64,000 nucleotides of DNA from the NCBI RefSeq assembly GCF_036759925.1, contig NZ_JAPKIB010000004.1, positions 1-64,000 of the forward strand, written 5' to 3'. The notes beneath the pieces were generated by a model. The model saw only the letters and a list, made by a program, of their open reading frames with translations. It was not told the origin of the DNA and ran no database searches. Numbering within the stretch: the stretch's first letter is position 1; every line of letters begins with the position of its first letter. This document shows positions 26,901-35,106 of this stretch, piece after piece. The DNA is from Kluyvera sp036759925 (GTDB taxonomy: Bacteria > Pseudomonadota > Gammaproteobacteria > Enterobacterales > Enterobacteriaceae). The position numbers and the translations under genes are program-made.

Positions 26901-27772
26901 CGCTCAGTACTACCGCAACCAGCAGCGATATTGATTTTCGCGGCTGGCCTGACCTACAGTTGCGCTGCGCTGAATGCTGGCTGTGGGGGCAGAAGTATGG
27001 TCGCATTGATGGTGACTTCAACATCAAGGGCGACACCTTAACTCTTGCCAACGGGCTGGTGGACACTGGCTTTGGCCGCTTGACCGCCGATGGCGTTTGG
27101 GTGAACTCGCCATCCGGGCAGCGTACGTCGTTGAAAGGCAAAATTCACGGCAACAAGATTGATGAGGCCACGGCTTTCTTCGGGGTTTCGACGCCGATTC
27201 GCGATTCTTCCGTTGATGTAGACTACGATTTACATTGGCGCGATAAACCGTGGCAGCCGGACGTCGCTTCGCTTAACGGGATCCTGAAATCACACGTTAG
27301 CAAAGGGCAGTTTACCGATCTCTCGACTGGACATGCCGGACAGCTGCTGCGTCTGCTGAGCGTCGATGCGCTGCTGCGTAAACTGCGTTTTGACTTTAGC
27401 GACACCTTCAGCGAAGGCTTCTACTTTGACTCCATCCGCAGCACCGCGTGGATCAAAGACGGCGTACTGAACACGGATGATACGTTGGTGGACGGCCTGG
27501 AGGCGGATATCGCCATGAAAGGGTCGGTTAACCTGGTGCGCCGCGAGCTGGATATGGAAGCCATCGTTGCGCCGGAAATTTCGGCGACGGTCAGCGTGGC
27601 GACGGCGTTCGCGGTGAACCCGATTATCGGCGCAGCGGTGTTTGCCGCGACCAAAGTATTGGGGCCGCTGTGGAACAAAGTGTCGATACTGCGCTATCGC
27701 ATCACCGGCCCGATTGATAAGCCACAGATTAACGAAGTGCTGCGCCAGGCGCGCAGCGGCAAAAAGCCATGA
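23966..27772 (+). CDS. yhdP: AsmA-like envelope lipid transport protein YhdP
   Basis: A 1268-residue very large inner-membrane-anchored protein, one of the AsmA-like proteins (with TamB and YdbH) needed to move phospholipids to the outer membrane. A single membrane helix at about 7-27 is followed by a very long beta-rich periplasmic part (DUF3971 then an AsmA-like C-terminal domain with FRDTF-like FSDTFSEGFYFDSIRSTAWI). It starts with GTG at 23966 preceded by AAGGAGAG. It lies 33 bases after rng and is probably part of the same unit as tldD. Confidence 0.96.
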   Translation: MRRLPGILLLTVATLIIVVALLVSGLRLALPHLDKWRPELLTKIEAVTGLPVSASQLHASWQNFGPTLDVRDIHVAMQDGGTLDIKRASMALDVWQSLMHMRWQFRELTFWQLQIHTNTPLQSNDGGDSLKGDRLGDLFLRQFDHFILRDSHLSFLTLSGQRAELAIPQLTWVNDDNRHRAEGELSLSSLTGQHGVMKVRMDLRDENGLLNKGRLWLQTDDIDVKPWLGQWMQDNIALTSARFSLEGWASLDKGEIASGDVLLKQGGASWQGDQQEHHLAVDNLTAHLSREKEGWEVRIPDTRITIDDTPWPRGALALAWIPAQEVGGPNHQRSDELRIRASHLSPAGLNGLLPIAEKLSPEVADIWRTAQPAGMVDTLAIDIPLQDTGKTRFNASWNNLGWKQWKLLPGAENISGYITGSVEHGSLHVAMKDAKMPYEHVFRAPLEIAKGAATLNWVNDDRGFMLDGRDIDVTATGVRAAGGFRYLQPKDDQPWLGILAGISTDDGGQAWRYFPENLMGTKLVDYLSGAIKAGKAENATLVYGGNPHLFPYEHNEGQFQVYVPLHDATFAFQPDWPALTNLNIELNFINAGLWMKADKAALGGVTASNLDAAIPDYAKEKLLIDADINGPGKAVGPYFQQTPLDKSLGATLEELQLDGDVSARLRLDIPLDGELVKATGNVALNNNSLFIKPLGSTLHNLKGRFSFDNGNLTSEPLTATWFNQPLNVDFTTKEGEKSYQVGVNMQADWQPAKTGVLPKQLNDALKGSVPWKGNVAIELPYHGSATYKVGITSDLQNVSSSLPSPADKAAGKSLPVKLNVDGNLHSFDLTGNMGPDNHLNSRWLLGKKLTLESAIWASDSRTIPPLPQTPGVELNMPPMDGAQWLALFQHGAADGVSSAAAFPENITLRTPSLTFAGQQWNNLSVVSQPTVDGTRVEAQGREINASLTMKNHAPWQAAVRYLYYNPSANPLAQAASSDTLSTTATSSDIDFRGWPDLQLRCAECWLWGQKYGRIDGDFNIKGDTLTLANGLVDTGFGRLTADGVWVNSPSGQRTSLKGKIHGNKIDEATAFFGVSTPIRDSSVDVDYDLHWRDKPWQPDVASLNGILKSHVSKGQFTDLSTGHAGQLLRLLSVDALLRKLRFDFSDTFSEGFYFDSIRSTAWIKDGVLNTDDTLVDGLEADIAMKGSVNLVRRELDMEAIVAPEISATVSVATAFAVNPIIGAAVFAATKVLGPLWNKVSILRYRITGPIDKPQINEVLRQARSGKKP

Positions 27773-27873
27773 TTTGACGCAAGCCTTGAATTGCCTCAAT
27801 CTCATAAGACAAACACCCGGAATACCGGCCCGAAATGCGTGAGGCGCGCGGGCCATTAACGAGTAGCGAAATA

Positions 27874-29319
27874 ATGAGTCTAAACCTGGTAAGTGAACAA
27901 TTGCTGGCAGCGAACGGCCTGAATCATCAGGATCTGTTCGCCATTCTTGGTCAACTCACGGAGCGCCGTCTGGACTATGGCGATCTCTATTTTCAGTCCA
28001 GCTACCACGAATCCTGGGTTTTAGAAGATCGCATCATTAAAGATGGTTCTTACAATATCGACCATGGCGTTGGGGTGCGTGCAGTGAGCGGTGAGAAAAC
28101 CGGTTTCGCTTACGCCGACCAGATTAGCCTGCTGGCGCTGGAACAGAGTGCGCAGGCGGCACGCACCATCGTGCGCGATGCGGGCAATGGTAAAGTGCAG
28201 ACGCTGGGTGCGGTAGAACACCCGGCGCTTTATACCTCGCTGGATCCGCTGCAAAGCATGACCCGCGAAGAGAAGCTGGATATTCTGCGCCGTGTTGACA
28301 GCGTCGCGCGTGCGGCGGACCACCGCGTGCAGGAAGTGACGGCGAGCCTGACCGGCGTCTATGAACTGATTCTGGTTGCTGCGACCGACGGTACGCTGGC
28401 CGCCGACGTGCGCCCGCTGGTACGCCTGTCGGTTAGCGTGCAGGTGGAAGACGACGGTAAACGCGAGCGTGGCGCCAGCGGTGGCGGCGGTCGTTTTGGC
28501 TATGACTACTTCCTTGCCGACCTCGACGGTGAAGTGCGCGCCGATGCCTGGGCGAAAGAAGCGGTGCGCATGGCGCTGGTGAATCTCTCTGCGGTGGCTG
28601 CACCTGCGGGCACGCTGCCGGTTGTGCTGGGCGCGGGCTGGCCGGGCGTACTGCTGCACGAAGCGGTCGGTCACGGTCTTGAAGGTGACTTCAACCGTCG
28701 CGGCACCTCAGTCTTCAGCGGCCAGATGGGCCAGCTGGTGGCTTCTGAACTCTGTACTATCGTTGATGATGGCACGATGTCCGATCGTCGCGGCTCCGTG
28801 GCGATCGACGATGAAGGGACACCGGGCCAGTACAACGTGCTGATCGAAAACGGGATCCTCAAAGGTTATATGCAGGACAAGCTTAATGCTCGTCTGATGG
28901 GCGTTGCGCCTACCGGTAACGGCCGCCGCGAATCCTACGCGCACCTGCCGATGCCGCGTATGACCAACACCTACATGCTGGCCGGGAAATCCACGCCGCA
29001 GGAGATCATTGAATCCGTCGAGTACGGCCTCTACGCGCCAAACTTTGGCGGCGGCCAGGTGGATATCACTTCCGGCAAGTTTGTCTTCTCCACCTCGGAA
29101 GCCTATCTGATTGAAAACGGTAAGGTGACCAAACCGGTGAAAGGGGCGACGCTTATCGGTTCCGGTATCGAAACTATGCAGCAGGTTTCCATGGTCGGTA
29201 ACGATCTGAAGCTGGATAACGGTGTAGGCGTCTGTGGCAAAGAAGGCCAGAGCCTGCCGGTTGGCGTCGGCCAGCCAACCCTGAAAGTGGACAATTTAAC
29301 GGTGGGCGGCACTGCCTGA
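27874..29319 (+). CDS. tldD: Metalloprotease TldD
   Basis: A 481-residue zinc protease subunit that works with TldE (PmbA) to cut unfolded peptides, mature microcin B17 and degrade the CcdA antitoxin. The zinc motif HExxxH is LLHEAVGHGLEGD near 262. Conserved glycine-rich segments include ERGASGGGGRFGY and YAPNFGGGQVDITSG. I use the ATG at 27874 (MSLNLVSEQLL), matching E. coli; the frame is open 13 codons further upstream. Confidence 0.98.
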   Translation: MSLNLVSEQLLAANGLNHQDLFAILGQLTERRLDYGDLYFQSSYHESWVLEDRIIKDGSYNIDHGVGVRAVSGEKTGFAYADQISLLALEQSAQAARTIVRDAGNGKVQTLGAVEHPALYTSLDPLQSMTREEKLDILRRVDSVARAADHRVQEVTASLTGVYELILVAATDGTLAADVRPLVRLSVSVQVEDDGKRERGASGGGGRFGYDYFLADLDGEVRADAWAKEAVRMALVNLSAVAAPAGTLPVVLGAGWPGVLLHEAVGHGLEGDFNRRGTSVFSGQMGQLVASELCTIVDDGTMSDRRGSVAIDDEGTPGQYNVLIENGILKGYMQDKLNARLMGVAPTGNGRRESYAHLPMPRMTNTYMLAGKSTPQEIIESVEYGLYAPNFGGGQVDITSGKFVFSTSEAYLIENGKVTKPVKGATLIGSGIETMQQVSMVGNDLKLDNGVGVCGKEGQSLPVGVGQPTLKVDNLTVGGTA

Positions 29320-29323
29320 CCTG

Positions 29324-29351
29324 AAAAAAATGCACCTCATTTTGAGGTGCA
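29324..29351 (-). terminator. Terminator between tldD and aaeR
   Basis: TGCACCTCA and TGAGGTGCA form a perfect nine-base stem with a three-base loop. On the minus strand it is followed by seven T, an efficient terminator for aaeR. From the plus side only TTGATGTTT follows, so tldD termination is weaker. Confidence 0.88.
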
Positions 29352-29377
29352 TTGATGTTTGCTTATCCGGCCTACGG

Positions 29378-30304
29378 CTATTCCTTCCTTCTTCCCCGCA
29401 TTTCCTGGAATAACCTCGCCACTTCGACAAAATAGTCGGTCAGATAGTTAATACAGACCTGCACCTTCAGCGGCAGCTTGTCCTTTTCGGTATACAGCGC
29501 GTACACCGGACGAGGATCGGACTGATAGCGCGGGAATAAGATCTCCAGCTCACCGCTGTTGATCTCATTGATCACCCACATCAGCGGCACGTAGGCAATG
29601 CCCGCACCGGCCACCAACCAACGAGAGATGGCCATCGGATCGTTAGTCACGAATCGGCCTTCCGGCAGCAGCTTTGTCGACAGCCCTTCGGGGGCAATCA
29701 GCTCAAATTCGTTATCGGGACGTACGCTATATTCCAGCCACGAATGGTTGCTCAGGTCCGCCGGCTTTTCGGGCACGCCATACTGCGCGAGGTATTTCTT
29801 CGATGCGCAGACGACCATCGGCATGCTGCCAAGGCGTTGGGAGAAGAGGCTGGAGTCCTGCAGCGCGCCCACGCGGATCACCACGTCCAGCCCATCGGCA
29901 ATCAGGTCCGGCGCCGGAATTCCCGTCACCAGATTCACCGTTAATCCTGGATACTCTTTCAGCATCTCCGCCGTCATGGCAGCGAGGACATTTTGTGCCA
30001 TAGTTGAAGAACAACCAATGCGCAGCGTCCCAATTGGCGTGTTGTTAAAGGCGTAAAGCTGCTCGTGCACATCCTGAACTTCTAACAGCATGCGTCGGCA
30101 GCCCTGGTAGTAAATTTTACCGGCTTCGGTTAAGCCAATGCTGCGAGTACTCCGGTTAAGCAGTTTGACCTGCAGCTCATCTTCCAGTTTAGAGACAGTC
30201 TGGCTGATGGACGAAACGCTCATTTGTAGCTGGCGCGCCGCGGCGGTAAAGGAGCCTTGCTCGACTACTTTGGCAAACACCGACATCCGTTTTAGTCGTT
30301 CCAT
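29378..30304 (-). CDS. aaeR: LysR-family regulator AaeR
   Basis: A 308-residue LysR-type regulator. The helix-turn-helix lies at about 18-45 (GSFTAAARQLQMSVSSISQTVSKLE), followed by the ligand-binding domain. AaeR activates the divergent aaeXAB operon in response to aromatic carboxylic acids such as p-hydroxybenzoate. The divergent layout with a 129-base shared region is the same as in E. coli. Confidence 0.97.
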   Translation of the reverse strand: MERLKRMSVFAKVVEQGSFTAAARQLQMSVSSISQTVSKLEDELQVKLLNRSTRSIGLTEAGKIYYQGCRRMLLEVQDVHEQLYAFNNTPIGTLRIGCSSTMAQNVLAAMTAEMLKEYPGLTVNLVTGIPAPDLIADGLDVVIRVGALQDSSLFSQRLGSMPMVVCASKKYLAQYGVPEKPADLSNHSWLEYSVRPDNEFELIAPEGLSTKLLPEGRFVTNDPMAISRWLVAGAGIAYVPLMWVINEINSGELEILFPRYQSDPRPVYALYTEKDKLPLKVQVCINYLTDYFVEVARLFQEMRGRRKE

Positions 30305-30433
30305 TGTTCACTCTGGCTTAAAAGTGATTTGCATCACACTATGTAGATAAGGCGATAACAGTTACGTTAAAATACTGTTAGCTGAATAATTAAAGTTCCA
30401 ATCTCACCTGCACGCTAGTCTAGTAAGGTCAAC
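30305..30433. promoter_or_regulatory. aaeR-aaeX divergent promoter region
   Basis: The 129-base region between the divergent genes should hold both promoters and the AaeR site. It is A+T-rich with GATAACAGTTACGTTAAAATACTGTTAGC near 30352-30382, in which CAGT..ACTG elements are arranged symmetrically. That is a plausible LysR-type operator, but I cannot confirm it. Confidence 0.5.
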
Positions 30434-30637
30434 ATGAGCCTGTTTCCTGTCATCGTGATTTTCGGTCTCTCATTCCCGCCGATTTTCTTTGAGCTGCTCT
30501 TATCGCTCGCCATTTTTTGGTTGGTGCGTCGCGTGCTGACGCCGACCGGGATCTACGACTTTGTCTGGCATCCTGCGTTGTTCAACACCGCACTGTACTG
30601 CTGCCTGTTTTATCTAATATCACGTTTGTTCGTCTGA
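30434..30637 (+). CDS. aaeX: Small membrane protein AaeX
   Basis: A 67-residue protein (DUF1656) with two hydrophobic helices (about 5-33 and 45-65). It is the first gene of the aaeXAB efflux operon; its biochemical role is not known. It is seven bases upstream of aaeA. Confidence 0.96.
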   Translation: MSLFPVIVIFGLSFPPIFFELLLSLAIFWLVRRVLTPTGIYDFVWHPALFNTALYCCLFYLISRLFV

Positions 30638-30644
30638 GGTAGAT

Positions 30645-31577
30645 GTGAAAACACTAACAAGAAAAATCTCCCGCACCGCTATTACGGTGATACTGGTCAT
30701 CCTGGCGTTCATCGCTATTTTCCGCGCCTGGGTCTATTACACCGAATCTCCGTGGACGCGCGATGCGCGTTTTAGCGCGGACGTTGTTGCTATTGCCCCT
30801 GACGTTTCCGGCCTGATTACCGACGTTGAGGTCAAGGATAACCAACTGGTTAGCAAAAATCAGGTGCTGTTTATCATTGATCAGCCGCGCTACAAGAAGG
30901 CGCTGGAAGAGGCTGACGCAGATGTGGCCTATTATAAAGCGCTGGCCGATGAAAAAAGTCGTGAAGCCGGGCGTCGAAATAAGCTGGGCGTCATCGCGAT
31001 GTCGCGCGAAGAGATTGACCAATCCAATAACGTTCTACAAACCGTGCTGCACCAGCTTGCTAAAGCGCAGGCGACCCGCGACCTGGCGCGCCTTGACCTT
31101 GACCGTACGGTGATCCGTGCCCCGGCAGATGGCTGGGTGACTAACCTTAACGTCTATGCTGGTGAATTTATCACCCGCGGCTCGACGGCGGTGGCGCTGG
31201 TTAAACAGCATTCCTTCTACGTGATGGCCTACCTTGAAGAGACCAAGCTCTCAAGCGTGCGTCCGGGCTACCGTGCCGAAATTACCCCGCTGGGCAGCAA
31301 CCATGTGATTAAAGGCACCGTTGATAGTGTCGCGGCAGGCGTGACGAACGCCAGCAGCAGCGTTGACAGCAAAGGGATGGCGACCATCGACTCCAACCTC
31401 GAATGGGTTCGTCTGGCTCAGCGTGTGCCGGTGCGTATTCGTCTGGATGAACAGACAGGCAACCTGTGGCCTGCGGGGACTACCGCCACGGTGGTCATTA
31501 CTGGCGAGAAAGATCGCGATGCCAGCCGCATGAGCTTCTTCCAGAAGTTAGCGCTGCGTCTGCGTGAGTTCGGTTAA
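30645..31577 (+). CDS. aaeA: Aromatic carboxylic acid efflux adaptor AaeA
   Basis: A 310-residue periplasmic membrane fusion protein of the HlyD/EmrA type. One membrane helix at about 12-30 is followed by the lipoyl half-motifs VVAIAPDVSGLITDVEV and TVIRAPADGWVTNLNVYAGEFI around a coiled-coil hairpin. It starts with GTG at 30645. It pairs with AaeB to export hydroxylated aromatic acids. Confidence 0.97.
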   Translation: MKTLTRKISRTAITVILVILAFIAIFRAWVYYTESPWTRDARFSADVVAIAPDVSGLITDVEVKDNQLVSKNQVLFIIDQPRYKKALEEADADVAYYKALADEKSREAGRRNKLGVIAMSREEIDQSNNVLQTVLHQLAKAQATRDLARLDLDRTVIRAPADGWVTNLNVYAGEFITRGSTAVALVKQHSFYVMAYLEETKLSSVRPGYRAEITPLGSNHVIKGTVDSVAAGVTNASSSVDSKGMATIDSNLEWVRLAQRVPVRIRLDEQTGNLWPAGTTATVVITGEKDRDASRMSFFQKLALRLREFG

Positions 31578-31582
31578 TCGCC

Positions 31583-33550
31583 ATGGGCATTTTTAGTATT
31601 GCCAACCAGCACATCCGCTTTGCCGTCAAACTGGCGTGCGCGGTGGTGCTGGCGCTGTTCGTCGGCTTTCACTTTCAGCTTGAAACGCCCCGCTGGGCGG
31701 TACTGACTGCCGCCATCGTGGCGGCTGGCCCGGCCTTTGCCGCAGGTGGGGAACCCTATGCAGGGGCGATTCGCTATCGCGGGATGCTGCGTATTGTCGG
31801 CACCTTTATCGGCTGTATTGCGGCGCTGGTGATTATCATCACCATGATTCGTGCGCCGCTGCTGATGCTGCTGGTCTGCAGTATTTGGGCCGGTTTCTGT
31901 ACCTGGATTTCGTCGCTGGTGCGCGTGGAGAACTCCTATGCCTGGGGGCTGTCCGGCTACACGGCGCTGATTATCGTCATCACCATTCAGGCCGAACCGC
32001 TACTGACGCCGCAGTTTGCCGTTGAACGCTGCAGCGAGATCGTGCTGGGGATTATCTGTGCGATCGTCGCCGATCTCCTGTTTTCGCCGCGATCGATCAA
32101 AAAAGAGATCGATAACGAACTCGACGGCATCCTCATCGATCAATATCGCCTGATGCAGCTGTGTATCAAGCACGGTGACAGCGATGAAATGGACAAGGCC
32201 TGGCTGGCGCTGCTGCGTCGTACGGCGGCGCTGGAAGGGATGCGCAGCAACCTGAACATGGAGTCCTCACGCTGGGCGTGGGCCAACCGCCGCCTGAAGG
32301 CGCTGAACACCGTTTCGCTGACCATGGTGACCCAGGCCTGTGAAACCTTCATCATGCAAAACTCGCGGCCTGAGCTGGTCACTGACGCCTATCGCGAGCT
32401 GTTCGAAGCGCCGGTTGAGACGGTGCAGGATGTTCATCGTCAGCTAAAACGGATGCGCCGCGTGCTGGCGTGGACGGGCGAGCACGATACGCCGGTCACT
32501 ATCTACAGCTGGGTGGGGGCCGCGACGCGTTATCTGCTGCTCAAGCGTGGGGTGATTGGCAATGCCAAAATCAGCGCCCGCGAAGAAGAGATCCTGCAAA
32601 GTGAAGTGGTGGTGCGTCCGGAATCCGCCGAGCGTCACCACGCGATGATTAACTTCTGGCGCACCACGCTCTCCTGTGCGCTGGGCATTCTGTTCTGGCT
32701 GTGGACCGGCTGGACATCCGGTAGCGGGGCGATGGTGATGATCGCCGTGGTCACCTCGCTGGCGATGCGCCTGCCGAACCCGCGCATGGTGGCGATAGAC
32801 TTTATCTACGGCACCATCGCGGCGCTGCCGCTGGGGGCGCTCTATTTCCTGATCATCATTCCCGCGACCCAACAGAGCATGCTGCTGCTGTGTATCAGCC
32901 TGGCGGTGATGTGCTTCTTTATCGGTATTGAAGTGCAAAAAAGGCGGCTGGGCTCGATGGGGGCGCTGGCCAGTACCATCAACATTCTGGTGCTGGATAA
33001 CCCGATGACCTTCCACTTCAGCCAGTTCCTTGATAGCGCATTAGGGCAGATTGTCGGCTGCTTCATGGCGTTTATCGTTATTCTGCTGATCCGCGATAAC
33101 TCCCGCCTGCGTACCGGGCGCGTGCTGCTGAACCAGTTTGTGTTTGCAGCGGTATCGGCGATGACCACCAATATGGCGCGTCGGAAAGAGAACCACCTGC
33201 CGGGGCTTTACCAGCAGCTGTTCTTACTGCTGAACAAGTTCCCCGGTGATATCGCCAAATTCCGCCTGGCGCTGACGCTGATTATTGCGCACCAGCGCCT
33301 GCGTGATGCGCCAATTCCGGTGAATGACGATCTGTCGGCGTTCCACCATCAACTGCGCCGCACGGCAGACAAGGTGATCTCTGCCAGCAGCGACGACAAG
33401 CGCCGCTATTACTTTACGCGCTTGCTGGAAGAGCTGGGGGTTTATCAGGAAAAACTGCGGGTCTGGGAAGCGCCTGAACAGGTGACCCAGCCGGTTGAGC
33501 GGCTGGTGTTGATGCTGCATAAATACCAGGGTGCACTCACGAGTAGTTAA
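31583..33550 (+). CDS. aaeB: Aromatic carboxylic acid efflux pump AaeB
   Basis: A 655-residue inner-membrane pump of the aromatic acid exporter / FUSC family. Two hydrophobic blocks of about five or six helices each (about 15-170 and 360-500) flank a soluble cytoplasmic middle, the usual layout. It exports p-hydroxybenzoate and related acids with AaeA. It ends just before a long inverted repeat (33559-33625) and converges with the CoA-transferase gene. Confidence 0.97.
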   Translation: MGIFSIANQHIRFAVKLACAVVLALFVGFHFQLETPRWAVLTAAIVAAGPAFAAGGEPYAGAIRYRGMLRIVGTFIGCIAALVIIITMIRAPLLMLLVCSIWAGFCTWISSLVRVENSYAWGLSGYTALIIVITIQAEPLLTPQFAVERCSEIVLGIICAIVADLLFSPRSIKKEIDNELDGILIDQYRLMQLCIKHGDSDEMDKAWLALLRRTAALEGMRSNLNMESSRWAWANRRLKALNTVSLTMVTQACETFIMQNSRPELVTDAYRELFEAPVETVQDVHRQLKRMRRVLAWTGEHDTPVTIYSWVGAATRYLLLKRGVIGNAKISAREEEILQSEVVVRPESAERHHAMINFWRTTLSCALGILFWLWTGWTSGSGAMVMIAVVTSLAMRLPNPRMVAIDFIYGTIAALPLGALYFLIIIPATQQSMLLLCISLAVMCFFIGIEVQKRRLGSMGALASTINILVLDNPMTFHFSQFLDSALGQIVGCFMAFIVILLIRDNSRLRTGRVLLNQFVFAAVSAMTTNMARRKENHLPGLYQQLFLLLNKFPGDIAKFRLALTLIIAHQRLRDAPIPVNDDLSAFHHQLRRTADKVISASSDDKRRYYFTRLLEELGVYQEKLRVWEAPEQVTQPVERLVLMLHKYQGALTSS

Positions 33551-33558
33551 GTGTTTTT

Positions 33559-33625
33559 CCCGGAGTCGCTGCGCTCGTCCGGGCTACAAATCGCAGGTAG
33601 CCCGGACGAGCGCAGCGACTCCGGG
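33559..33625. repeat. Perfect 29-bp inverted repeat of two REP-like units
   Basis: Positions 33559-33587 and 33597-33625 are exact reverse complements over 29 bases, separated by nine. Each unit is itself imperfectly palindromic (CCCGGAG...CGTCCGGG with an inner CGCTGCGC). The units match the repeats near 44309, 55697 and 59130, so this is a REP/BIME-type element placed between converging genes, where it may also stop transcription. Confidence 0.85.
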
Positions 33626-33629
33626 AGCC

Positions 33630-35006
33630 CTACCACCATTCCGCGCGATGCGCCCCTAACGGCATGGCCGGCATCGCAAACGCCATCGGTGTTTGTGCAA
33701 GCGCCAGCGCGCTGTTGAAGTAGCTTAACTCGCCGAATGGTCCCTGCTCGGTCACCATACAACGGGTAATCGCCGCTTCGCCTGGTGGGGCAATCGTCTG
33801 AAAATCCGCAATGCCCCCCAACTGCTGTAGCCACGTCGCCGTCCGGCACAATGACACATCTACCCGCCATGCACCGCCTTCATTACGCTGACGCTCCAGC
33901 GCCATCAACACGCCAAGCGTGGCGAGATAGCCGCTCAGATAATCATTCGGATAGGTTGGCCCCAGCATCGGCTGGCCCGCGCCGCCCTGTGCTACCGCCA
34001 TACCGGTCACGGTCTGAGCAAGCTGCTCGAAGCCCGGCCGTGTTTTCCACGGCCCACGGTGGCCGTAGCAGTTCAGGTTAACCGTAATGATTTGGGGATT
34101 GATCTGCGCCATCTCTTCATCACTCAGGCCATAGCGGGCAAGCGCGCCGGGACGGTAGCTTTGCACAAACACATCACCTTCGCGGACCAGTTTCGCCGCC
34201 GTCTCGCGACCTTCGGTGGTGGAGAGTTCAAGATACGCGTTGCGTTTGCCGTGGTTGGTATCAACGTCAAACGGCAAAATCCGTGGACGATAAGGGGATG
34301 AAAGGTGCAGTACATTGGCGCCCATCTGCGCCAGGCCGCGGGTCGCCGTTGGCCCGGCTATCACGTGGGTGGCATCCAGCACGCGCAGCGACTTCAGCAC
34401 CCGTGGCGTATCGTAACGACGTGCCTTCGGGGCGCTATCGGTCAGCCGCGTCAGGCGAATCAGTGGCTCCTGACTCACCGCCAGCCCCTGCGGATGTGCC
34501 AGCCACTCTTCACGACTGCGGGCAATGGCGGCGCACAGCCCAGCGTCGGCAATGGTCTGCTCCAGCTTCTGCGCTTCCCACTTCGCCACGGCCTGCGCCA
34601 CACGGCTACGGTTATTGGGCACGTCGAGAATATCCAGAATGCCATCACGCAAACGCGGGTAGCCGCCGTGCAGGAAAATCCAGCGGTTGTCGGCAGTGAG
34701 GTAGAAATCAGTGGTGGGGTAGTCCGGGTCGTTGTACTGCCAGTTATAGCCGTTCTGCTGCTGGAAGGTGACCGCGTGGGTTGAGGCGGCAGCGCTATGG
34801 CAATCGACGGTAATTTCCTGCTGCTTGCCTCGCAGCACATCGAGCATCAGCCCTTGTAGCGCTAGCGCGAAGGCGGCTGCCTCTCCGATGGCAAACGGCG
34901 TCGGATAGACCGGTTCTGTGCTGGTGAACGTCGCGCGATCGCTCGCCAGATGTGCTAGCCCAAGCTCGTGGCACAGCTTATCAAAAACAGGATATTCACG
35001 TTTCAC
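33630..35006 (-). CDS. CaiB/BaiF-family (family III) CoA-transferase, apparently permuted
   Basis: A 458-459-residue protein related to family III CoA-transferases, which move CoA between carboxylic acids through an aspartyl-CoA intermediate. The motif that normally opens the family (LRVLDATHVIAGPTATRGLAQMGANV) appears only at about residue 206. GHRGPWKTRPGFE follows, then Asp355 in PNDYLSGYLA at the place of the catalytic Asp. The first 200 residues (AAAFALALQGL, FYLTADNRWIFL, REEWLAHPQGL) look like the C-terminal half of the family. I chose GTG at 35006, preceded by AAAGGAG; an ATG-start frame opens 28 codons earlier. Substrates are unknown. It is divergent from the aldehyde dehydrogenase gene. 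Confidence 0.75.
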   Translation of the reverse strand: MKREYPVFDKLCHELGLAHLASDRATFTSTEPVYPTPFAIGEAAAFALALQGLMLDVLRGKQQEITVDCHSAAASTHAVTFQQQNGYNWQYNDPDYPTTDFYLTADNRWIFLHGGYPRLRDGILDILDVPNNRSRVAQAVAKWEAQKLEQTIADAGLCAAIARSREEWLAHPQGLAVSQEPLIRLTRLTDSAPKARRYDTPRVLKSLRVLDATHVIAGPTATRGLAQMGANVLHLSSPYRPRILPFDVDTNHGKRNAYLELSTTEGRETAAKLVREGDVFVQSYRPGALARYGLSDEEMAQINPQIITVNLNCYGHRGPWKTRPGFEQLAQTVTGMAVAQGGAGQPMLGPTYPNDYLSGYLATLGVLMALERQRNEGGAWRVDVSLCRTATWLQQLGGIADFQTIAPPGEAAITRCMVTEQGPFGELSYFNSALALAQTPMAFAMPAMPLGAHRAEWW

Positions 35007-35106
35007 CGCAGGCTCCTTTCCGTTAATAAGACTATCGTTATTCTGACAACTATTACGCCAAAAGCGATAGCTATACTTAGATGGAAACACTTTTCAGGAG
35101 GGTGTA
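35007..35106. promoter_or_regulatory. Divergent promoter region of the CoA-transferase and aldehyde dehydrogenase genes
   Basis: The 100-base region is A+T-rich. CTATCG (35032-35037) and CGATAG (35065-35070) form an inverted repeat that could be an operator. CTGACA at 35043-35048 with GATAGC 17 bases on, and TTGTCA on the other strand, are possible promoter elements. None is certain. CAGGAGGGTG just before the 35107 ATG is a strong ribosome binding site. Confidence 0.4.
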
